From positions 1 to 11,743 of the forward strand of contig JAUWYH010000027.1 of assembly GCA_030615975.1 (NCBI GenBank): a stretch of DNA of 11,743 bases, given 5' to 3'. Made by a program: the position numbers and the translations under genes. The notes beneath the pieces are model-generated. The model saw only the letters and a list, made by a program, of their open reading frames with translations, was not told where the DNA came from and ran no database searches. The stretch comes from Candidatus Aminicenantota bacterium. Lineage in GTDB: Bacteria; Acidobacteriota; Aminicenantia; Aminicenantales; Aminicenantaceae. Shown one piece after another: positions 1 through 5,643 of the stretch (the first letter of the stretch is position 1; every line of letters starts with the position of its first letter).

Positions 1-171
1 CTTTTTGGATGATTCTAGGGGTGAATTCTGGGGGGATTGAATATTAACCCATATCACCACTTATGTTCACCAGGTGTATATATATTTTAACTCTATTGTT
101 TTCCTTTAGAATCTATGAAAATCCATTAGAAAACGGAAAATGAATAATAAGAAATACGAAATTTACCTTTC
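1..171. other. Window-edge region with no assignable gene
   Basis: No gene can be supported here. Two short plus-strand frames are open from the window edge and stop at 38-40 (TGA) and 45-47 (TAA). Either could be the last codons of an upstream gene, but about a dozen codons are too few to identify. From about base 75 the sequence is strongly AT-rich and looks like ordinary intergenic DNA upstream of the proS promoter. I saw no GC-rich hairpin with a T-run that would mark a terminator. Confidence 0.3.
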
Positions 172-200
172 TTGACAAAAAAAGGGGGTACAGATAGAAT
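172..200 (+). promoter_or_regulatory. Sigma70-type promoter for proS-pcm-DUF192
   Basis: A perfect -35 hexamer TTGACA (172-177) is followed after exactly 17 nt by TAGAAT (195-200), five of six matches to the -10 consensus. Transcription would start near 206-208, giving only about 10 nt of leader before the ATG at 218. The three plus-strand genes behind it are closely packed, so this probably drives all of them. This is pattern matching, with no experimental support. Confidence 0.7.
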
Positions 201-217
201 GACCGAGAATTGACCTG

Positions 218-1684
218 ATGGAGAGAGAAGTGAATCATGATGAACGATTTGTGAAGAAACTCACACCTAAAAGCATGGATTTTTCAAAATGGTATGTCGA
301 ACTCATAAGAAAGGCAGAGTTAGCTGACTATGCTCCTATAAAAGGAATGATGGTGATAAGGCCTTATGGATATGCTGTATGGGAAAACATCCAGTCTCTT
401 TTAGACAAAAGGATAAAGCAAACCGGCCATTCAAACGCCTATTTCCCGCTTTTCATTCCAGAGAGTCTTCTGCAAAAAGAAATTGAGCATTTGGAAGGAT
501 TTTCTCCTGAAGTAGCTTGGGTCACTCATGGAGGAAGGGAAGAATTGGAGGAGAGGCTTGCTGTCCGCCCGACTTCAGAAGCTATTATTTGTCAAATGTA
601 TTCCAAGTGGATCAACTCATGGAGAGATTTACCAGTATTGATAAATCAATGGGCCAACATCGTTCGCTGGGAAAAGGCTACCAGGCTTTTTTTGAGGACA
701 ACTGAATTCCTATGGCAGGAAGGGCACACGGCTCATGAAACATACGAGGAGGCTCAAAAAGAAACATTAATGATTCTTTCTCTCTACAAAGAATTTGTGG
801 AGACAGAATTAGCCATTCCGGTCATATCAGGTAAAAAGACAGAACGAGAGAAGTTTGCAGGAGCTTTAGATACTTATGCTATAGAAGCATTGATGAGCGA
901 CGGAAGAGCTCTCCAAATGGGAACCTCCCATAATTTGGGGCAGCATTTTTCAAAAGTATTTAACATTAAGTTTGAAGACAGAAATCAGGACCTTCAGTAT
1001 GTCTGGCAGACATCTTGGGGAGTAACGACTCGTCTTATAGGAGCTTTAATCATGTCTCATGGGGATGATTCTGGTTTGAAATTCCCTCCCCGAGTTGCTC
1101 CTATTCAAGTGATTATTATTCCTATTTCTATCGGGGATTGGAAGGAAAATGTTCTTCCCGTAGTAAAAAACATCAAAAGCATATTGGATCAAGCAGGAAT
1201 GAGAGTGAAAATCGATGAAAGAGAAGAATTCACTCCAGGATGGAAATTTTCCGAATGGGAGATGAAAGGCGTTCCATTAAGGGTTGAAATCGGACCGAGA
1301 GATATCAAAAAGAACCAGGCTCTTTTAGTCCGCCGGGATACGATGAAAAAAGAAACATTTCATCTTGATTCTCTAAAAGAAAAAGTCCCAGAGATTCTGG
1401 AAGAGATACAGGGAAATTTGCTGGATGAGGCTTTAAAATTCCAGATGGAGAATACCAATGGAACTCAAAATTATGAAGAGTTTAAAGCTATTATCGAATC
1501 TAAAAAGGGATTTATAAAGGCTTTTTGGTGTGGCAGTGAAGCTTGTGAAGAAAAAATCAAGGAAGAGACGATGGCCTCTATTAGGGTTGTCGTTCTGAAG
1601 GAAGAGGAATATAAGCCCGTAGGAAAATGTGCTTTTTGTGAAAAAAAATCAGAAGACCTCGTCTATTTTGCAAGGGCCTATTAG
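218..1684 (+). CDS. proS: Prolyl-tRNA synthetase, archaeal/eukaryotic type
   Basis: Cytoplasmic class II aminoacyl-tRNA synthetase that charges tRNA-Pro with proline. At 488 aa it has the length of the short archaeal/eukaryotic-type ProRS, and it lacks the inserted editing domain of the long bacterial form. Visible parts are the family N-terminus (SKWYVELIRKAELADY, about 23-38), motif 2 around R160-H173 (RTTEFLWQEGHTAH), motif 3 around 268-292 (GVTTRLIGA, then HGDDSG), and the anticodon-binding domain from about 296. A C-terminal zinc-type domain has C438, C443, C471 and C474, and the chain ends in Tyr as is typical of this type. It is first in a run with pcm and the DUF192 gene. Start choice is uncertain: the ATG at 218 lacks a Shine-Dalgarno, while GTG at 230 has GGAGAGAG (220-227) just upstream. 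Identity is secure. Confidence 0.97.
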   Translation: MEREVNHDERFVKKLTPKSMDFSKWYVELIRKAELADYAPIKGMMVIRPYGYAVWENIQSLLDKRIKQTGHSNAYFPLFIPESLLQKEIEHLEGFSPEVAWVTHGGREELEERLAVRPTSEAIICQMYSKWINSWRDLPVLINQWANIVRWEKATRLFLRTTEFLWQEGHTAHETYEEAQKETLMILSLYKEFVETELAIPVISGKKTEREKFAGALDTYAIEALMSDGRALQMGTSHNLGQHFSKVFNIKFEDRNQDLQYVWQTSWGVTTRLIGALIMSHGDDSGLKFPPRVAPIQVIIIPISIGDWKENVLPVVKNIKSILDQAGMRVKIDEREEFTPGWKFSEWEMKGVPLRVEIGPRDIKKNQALLVRRDTMKKETFHLDSLKEKVPEILEEIQGNLLDEALKFQMENTNGTQNYEEFKAIIESKKGFIKAFWCGSEACEEKIKEETMASIRVVVLKEEEYKPVGKCAFCEKKSEDLVYFARAY

Positions 1685-1712
1685 ACTCTTTGAAAGACTT
1701 TCTCCAATTTTT

Positions 1713-2357
1713 ATGTTTGATAAGATGAAAAGGAATTTCGAGCAGGAAAGAGAGAAAATGGTTGATTCTCAGATTAAGCAAAGAGGGGTTAAGGATGAAA
1801 AAGTTCTTGAGGCTATGAGAAATGTCCCTCGTCACATGTTTGTAAAAAAAAACATGAAGCCTTATGCTTATAACGATGAGCCACTTCCTATTGGAGAAGG
1901 CCAAACTATCTCTCAACCTTTTATTGTAGCCTATATGACAGAAGTGCTTCAGCTTAAGGGAGATGAAAGAGTTTTGGAGGTAGGAACTGGATCTGGCTAC
2001 CAAGCAGCCATCTTGGCCGAAATAGTCAAAGAAGTCTATACGATTGAGATAATTCAGGCACTCTCTCTCAAAGCCCGAGATGTTTTAATAGAGTCAGGAT
2101 ACAAAAATATATATTTTAAAGTTGGAGATGGTACTACTGGTTGGATAGAGTATGCTTCCTATGATGCAGTATTGGTCACAGCTGCTCCGGATAGAGTGCC
2201 GGAAGCCTTACAGAAACAGTTAAATATCTCAGGGAGAATGATAATACCTGTTGGAGCTGCATTTCAAGAATTGGTTCTTATAGTCAGAGAAAAGAAAAAA
2301 TATAAAAAGAAAAAACTAATTCCTGTCCGTTTTGTGCCTTTGATTTCTGTGCATTAA
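1713..2357 (+). CDS. pcm: Protein-L-isoaspartate O-methyltransferase
   Basis: Uses S-adenosylmethionine to methylate isoaspartyl residues in aged proteins, beginning their repair in the cytoplasm. From this start it has 214 aa, close to the roughly 208 aa of E. coli Pcm. The PCMT signature LPIGEGQTISQP lies at about 58-69. SAM-binding motif I, VLEVGTGSGYQ, is at about 87-97, with an acidic residue (E112, TIE) ending the next strand. The C-terminal RFVPL matches the family. The frame is open back to an ATG at 1629 inside proS, but the family N-terminus begins near FEQEREKMVDSQI, so 1713 (or 1725) is preferred. ATG 1758, with AGGA about 10 nt upstream, is a shorter alternative (199 aa). It lies 28 nt after proS, and its TAA abuts the ATG of the next gene. 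Confidence 0.93.
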   Translation: MFDKMKRNFEQEREKMVDSQIKQRGVKDEKVLEAMRNVPRHMFVKKNMKPYAYNDEPLPIGEGQTISQPFIVAYMTEVLQLKGDERVLEVGTGSGYQAAILAEIVKEVYTIEIIQALSLKARDVLIESGYKNIYFKVGDGTTGWIEYASYDAVLVTAAPDRVPEALQKQLNISGRMIIPVGAAFQELVLIVREKKKYKKKKLIPVRFVPLISVH

Positions 2358-2915
2358 ATGTCTCAGCTAAGGAAAAAACCAAAAAGATCAAATCCTCAAT
2401 TCAGAAATTTAAAATCAATCCCGACTCTTTTGCTTTATTTGATTTTCTGTTTGATTTTTCTTTCGGCAGAAACCAAGCAGAAGAGGTTTGTTAAGGTTTT
2501 CTTCCCCAACGATTATTGCATCACTGCCGAACTTGCGGTTTCGGATGAAGAAAGACAGTTAGGTCTCATGTTTCGTGAAAGAATCAATTGTGACCAAGGG
2601 ATGTTATTTGTTTTCGGAGAAGAAGACTTTCATTCATTCTGGATGAAAAACGTGAATTTTCCTATCGATATTTTTTGGTTAGACCGAGAGAAAAGGATCG
2701 TTCATATTGAATCAAATGTTCCCCCGTGTAAAGAATCGCCTTGTCCTAGCTACTCTCCTAAAGTTCAAGCATCCTATGTTTTGGAGCTGAAATCAGGAAG
2801 CGTAAAGAAGAATCAGCTGAAGCTGTATAACAAGCTTGAGTTTATTCTTCCCTCTGGGATCAGACCCCGAATAACTTTGCCGTCTATATATTTTGTCTGT
2901 CATGGAAGCGAATGA
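2358..2915 (+). CDS. DUF192 family protein, membrane-anchored or exported
   Basis: 185 aa with one hydrophobic segment near the N-terminus (about 20-37, IPTLLLYLIFCLIFLSA) preceded by a Lys/Arg-rich stretch. This is a signal peptide or anchor that would place the rest outside the cytoplasmic membrane. The remainder matches DUF192: V-DEERQLGLMFRE at about 61-74, GMLFVF at 81-86, then FWMKNVNFPIDIFWLD at 94-109, and KVQASYVLEL near 135. The biochemical function of this family is not known to me. Its ATG directly follows the pcm stop (TAAATG) with no clear ribosome site, so translation is probably coupled. Cysteines at 54, 78, 124 and 129 could form disulfides if exported (inference). Its last 32 bases overlap the end of lpxB on the other strand. 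Confidence 0.85.
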   Translation: MSQLRKKPKRSNPQFRNLKSIPTLLLYLIFCLIFLSAETKQKRFVKVFFPNDYCITAELAVSDEERQLGLMFRERINCDQGMLFVFGEEDFHSFWMKNVNFPIDIFWLDREKRIVHIESNVPPCKESPCPSYSPKVQASYVLELKSGSVKKNQLKLYNKLEFILPSGIRPRITLPSIYFVCHGSE

Positions 2916-4035
2916 TATTTTCCAATTCTTTGGCTGCATTTTGAGAAGCTAGCCTTTCTCCTAAAATAGCCTTTATTGATTTATAATTTTTTATCATTTT
3001 TGACTTGACTTCATCTGAGCCGAGGATGTTTTCTGTTTCCTTAAAGATGTTTTCGGGTGTGAAGTCTTTTTGGATCAATTCTGGAATGATTCTTTTTCCT
3101 GCAAGGATATTTACAATACTATAATTTTTGATATAAACGAATTTTGCTCCGACGAAGTGGGTAAATGGCAAGATCCGATAAAAAGAGATCAGTGGAACTT
3201 CTAAAAGAGCTGCCTCCAAATTGGCTGTCCCGCATGCAGAAAGCACAAGACAGCTGTAGGCCATTGCTTCGTACTTGTTATCAGCGAGGATTTTTAAATC
3301 CTTAATATGAGAAAGAATATAGTTATTGAGTAGGTGAGGCTCAAGATTTTCTGCCAACAACAGGAGAAATTGGGCGCTGAATTCATTCTTAATTTTATGA
3401 AGAGCTTCGAGGAGTACTGGCATGTGGAACTTCAATTCGCTTTTTCTGCTCCCGGGCAGTATAGAGATGAGTTTTTTTTGAGGATCAAATCCGTACTTTT
3501 TAAAGAATTCCTCTTTAGAAAGGGAGATCTTAAGGGTTTCTCTTAAAGGATGCCCGACATACATCGCCGGAATTTCATGCTCTTTATAGATATTTTCCTC
3601 AAAGGGAAAAATGAGTAACATTTTATCTACTGTCTTTTTTATAGTTTTCAGCCTTCTTTTTCTCCACGCCCAAACAGTAGGGCTTATATAATAAAGAACA
3701 GGAATCGACTTTTTTTTGAGCTCTCTTGCCAGCCGGAGATTAAAATCAGGCGAGTCGATAAGAACAGATGCGATGGGCTTTCTTAGGTTTATTTCTTTTT
3801 TGAGGCAGTCAAAAATTTTTTTTAAACGGGGAAGGTGTATGATTATTTCGAATCCACCAACTAATGCCATTTCCTTGATGGAGAAAAGGAGTTGAACTCC
3901 CTCTTCTTCCATCTGATTTCCGCCAATTCCAAAAAAAGAAACAGAGGGATAGAGTTTCTTAAACTCGTGGACAAGTCGGGCTCCATATTTTTCACCAGAA
4001 TTTTCACCCGTTATGATGAGAATGGAGCTCATCAT
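2884..4035 (-). CDS. lpxB: Lipid-A-disaccharide synthase
   Basis: GT19 glycosyltransferase that joins UDP-2,3-diacylglucosamine and lipid X (2,3-diacylglucosamine 1-phosphate) to form the lipid A disaccharide at the inner face of the cytoplasmic membrane. The 383 aa length is normal for the family. Motifs in order: GENSGEKYG (10-18, usually GEASGD), DSPDFN (94-99) whose Asp97 corresponds to the essential Asp of the E. coli enzyme, ISPTVWAWR (117-125), LPGSRKSE (193-200), the SACGTANLE nucleotide-sugar region (266-274) and PELIQ (318-322). ATG at 4035-4033 overlaps the TGA of the upstream pseudopilin gene (ATGA), so it is probably translated by coupling as the last gene of the rpsO-pnp-pseudopilin run. 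The usual lpxD-fabZ-lpxA neighbours are absent here. Confidence 0.96.
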   Translation of the reverse strand: MMSSILIITGENSGEKYGARLVHEFKKLYPSVSFFGIGGNQMEEEGVQLLFSIKEMALVGGFEIIIHLPRLKKIFDCLKKEINLRKPIASVLIDSPDFNLRLARELKKKSIPVLYYISPTVWAWRKRRLKTIKKTVDKMLLIFPFEENIYKEHEIPAMYVGHPLRETLKISLSKEEFFKKYGFDPQKKLISILPGSRKSELKFHMPVLLEALHKIKNEFSAQFLLLLAENLEPHLLNNYILSHIKDLKILADNKYEAMAYSCLVLSACGTANLEAALLEVPLISFYRILPFTHFVGAKFVYIKNYSIVNILAGKRIIPELIQKDFTPENIFKETENILGSDEVKSKMIKNYKSIKAILGERLASQNAAKELENIIRFHDRQNI

Positions 4036-4556
4036 TCTTTTTCTTTTTGACCATAATAGACGATTTCTGGCATCTTATGAGGATCCTGGCCATAAAAGAA
4101 AAACCATTTATCATAAGACTCTTGGTCATTATAGATTTTTATGGATTCTTTAGTAGAAGTGCTGACAACTCCTAAAATTCTGGGGTTATCTATGGAGGAG
4201 AGAGCCCTTTGAGGAGCGATCAGAACCTTTTGCAAAGATCTTTTCTTTTTTGATGATATTCTTTCATAATGAAGGATAATATTCCATTCTCCATTCTCAG
4301 TCATAGGGTCTTCAAAGAGTTTACGTAAACATTTCTCCTCTAATAGCTCTTCAAGAGTCTTGGGGAAGTCTCCAGGAAATTTTATTTGGAACAACCGAAC
4401 GGCTTCCATGTATTGCTTTCCTCTGAAGATCAATTCTTCCTCTTTTTCTCGCTGGAGTTGTGTCTTCAAGACAGGGATGGCCACAAGCAAGCCGATACTC
4501 ATAACAGCTATAGCGACCATGAGAATGATTAGTGTGTAACCCCTATTTTTGTTCAT
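4032..4556 (-). CDS. Pseudopilin-like minor subunit lacking Glu at +5
   Basis: 174 aa with a short type III (prepilin) leader, MNKNRG, then Y7-T-L-I-I11 and a 20-residue hydrophobic helix (IILMVAIAVMSIGLLVAIPV). Cleavage would fall between G6 and Y7. The +5 position is Ile, not the Glu that nearly all major pilins carry. After the helix comes REKEEELIFRGKQYMEAVRL (36-55), a stretch I recall from type II secretion-type minor pseudopilins. Further along are LRKLFEDPMT (77-86), matching the DP[IM]T motif of the two upstream paralogs, and a tail with GVVSTSTKESIKIYN and a Trp-rich end (YDKWFFFYG). It follows the preceding pseudopilin gene after an 89-nt spacer and overlaps lpxB by 4 nt. The likely role is a tip or non-stacking pseudopilus subunit (inference). 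Its partner secretion genes are not in the window. Confidence 0.8.
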   Translation of the reverse strand: MNKNRGYTLIILMVAIAVMSIGLLVAIPVLKTQLQREKEEELIFRGKQYMEAVRLFQIKFPGDFPKTLEELLEEKCLRKLFEDPMTENGEWNIILHYERISSKKKRSLQKVLIAPQRALSSIDNPRILGVVSTSTKESIKIYNDQESYDKWFFFYGQDPHKMPEIVYYGQKEKE

Positions 4557-4645
4557 GCATCTTAAATAATTGTTCTTTTAATCTCTCGAAACATGTCTTA
4601 ACCAAACAATATGGAAGAAAACATAAAGAATACTCTCTAATAGAG

Positions 4646-5059
4646 TCACCAAGTGTTGTAAGGGGTTCCGTCTAGGTCTTTTTCCTCAGACCCAGACAGC
4701 ACATCTGATACTCCCGGCTCTACTCCTGAGAACATGTCTTCTTCAGTTAATAGTTCTCTCACTTCGATCCATGTTTCTGAGGATTTGGTTATAGGATCTA
4801 CAGGGATTCTTCTCAAATACTCTTCCTCGACAAGAGTCTGAAGAGAGAAAGGATATTTTCCTTTATCTGCATAGTATTGATTGATCAATTTTCTCATTTG
4901 GAAGAGATTCTCTTTTAAAACTGTCTCTCGGGCTATTTTTGTAGCATATCTATACTGGGGAAGAGCCAGGCCGACTAAAATACCGATCAGGGTAAAGACA
5001 ATGATTATTTCAATTAAGGTAAAACCCTTCTTTTTTTGGGCCAAGATAATTTTCCCCAT
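4646..5059 (-). CDS. GspG-like pseudopilin
   Basis: 137 aa from the ATG at 5059. Leader MGKIILAQKKKG, then F13-T-L-I-E17, with the canonical Glu at +5 and a hydrophobic helix up to ALPQY. This is a prepilin-peptidase substrate; the mature protein sits in the inner membrane and assembles into a pseudopilus. The helix is followed by ATKIARETVLKENLFQMRKL and a KGKYPFSLQTLVEEEYLRR globular segment. The motif RIPVDPITKSSETW follows, and the protein ends DLDGTPYNTW, the major-pseudopilin type C-terminus. The frame is open upstream to 5191, inside the preceding gene, but an ATG four bases after that gene's stop gives a normal leader length, so 5059 is chosen. Type II secretion or type IV pilus-like use cannot be separated from this window alone. 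Confidence 0.88.
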   Translation of the reverse strand: MGKIILAQKKKGFTLIEIIIVFTLIGILVGLALPQYRYATKIARETVLKENLFQMRKLINQYYADKGKYPFSLQTLVEEEYLRRIPVDPITKSSETWIEVRELLTEEDMFSGVEPGVSDVLSGSEEKDLDGTPYNTW

Positions 5060-5063
5060 TTTT

Positions 5064-5549
5064 TTACCATTCTTTGTATTTTGTCCCGTCAAGAGCTTTT
5101 CCTTCATTTTTGGTGTATACATCATAAACATTCTCTCCTCCCCAAACATCGGAATCAAGATCATCTTGATAAGATCTGAGTCCCCAATCATCAGAATTTG
5201 TCATCGGGTCCTTGGGAATTCGCCTCAAGAATTTAATAATTTTTGTTTTCGATTTTTCCTCTTTTGACTCAACTTTTACTTCCACTCCATTGACCAAGGT
5301 TTCTAAGTCGGGAGGATAGCCTTCTGTTTCTTCTTCAACTTCTATTTTTTTCTCATCAGCAAGCCTTTTATAAGCGTCGATGGCTTCTCTTATTATTCTC
5401 AAATTTCTTCTGAGCTCGATTTCTCTTTCCCTTTTTACGGCTGTCTTAGCCAAGGGAAGTATGGCTGAAGCTAAAATAGCAAGAATGGTAAGGGTGACGA
5501 GCATTTCGACAAGAGTGAATCCCTTTTGGGTTATTCCGTTTGCTCTCAT
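5064..5549 (-). CDS. GspG-like pseudopilin (first of three)
   Basis: 161 aa from the ATG at 5549. Leader MRANGITQKG, then F11-T-L-V-E15 (Glu at +5) and a hydrophobic helix, then KREREIELRRNLRIIREAI. The globular part contains GYPPDLETLVNG, LRRIPKDPMTNSDDWG and a C-terminus ending in ALDGTKYKEW that closely matches the next gene's DLDGTPYNTW. It is a likely pseudopilin processed by a prepilin peptidase. The frame stays open to 5657 and overlaps the end of pnp. ATG 5591 would add 14 residues but falls in a hairpin arm, and neither site has a good Shine-Dalgarno. 5549 is preferred because it gives a 10-residue leader. It precedes the second pseudopilin by 4 nt. Confidence 0.87.
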   Translation of the reverse strand: MRANGITQKGFTLVEMLVTLTILAILASAILPLAKTAVKREREIELRRNLRIIREAIDAYKRLADEKKIEVEEETEGYPPDLETLVNGVEVKVESKEEKSKTKIIKFLRRIPKDPMTNSDDWGLRSYQDDLDSDVWGGENVYDVYTKNEGKALDGTKYKEW

Positions 5550-5581
5550 CAGTGATATTCGCTTATCTGGATTAGAGTTTA

Positions 5582-5626
5582 TTCTTATCATTATGGTCTT
5601 TATTGTATCGGCTATTATGATAAGAA
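5582..5626 (-). promoter_or_regulatory. 10-bp inverted repeat in the pnp-pseudopilin spacer
   Basis: TTCTTATCAT at 5582-5591 and ATGATAAGAA at 5617-5626 are perfect 10-bp inverted copies around a 25-nt loop. In the minus-strand transcript this forms a hairpin between the pnp stop (5644) and the pseudopilin ATG (5549). The stem is AT-rich (2 G/C pairs of 10) and is not followed by a T-run, so it is not a standard terminator. It could be an RNA processing or 3'-end protecting structure for pnp, or a DNA operator. The dyad is seen directly; function is inference. Confidence 0.4.
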
Positions 5627-5643
5627 GATTTTTTATAGTAAGT

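Noticed and set aside
1629..1712. Longer pcm start at 1629, inside proS
   Set aside because: The extra 28 residues do not resemble the Pcm N-terminus and simply reflect proS codons read in another frame; the family begins near 1713-1758.
4618..4640. Inverted repeat ACTCT/AGAGT in the 89-nt spacer between pseudopilin genes as a terminator
   Set aside because: A 5-bp stem with no T-run is too weak; read-through to the third pseudopilin and lpxB is more likely.
5060..5191. Longer start for the second pseudopilin at 5191
   Set aside because: It would put 56 residues before the cleavage site and overlap the previous gene; ATG 5059 gives a normal short prepilin leader.
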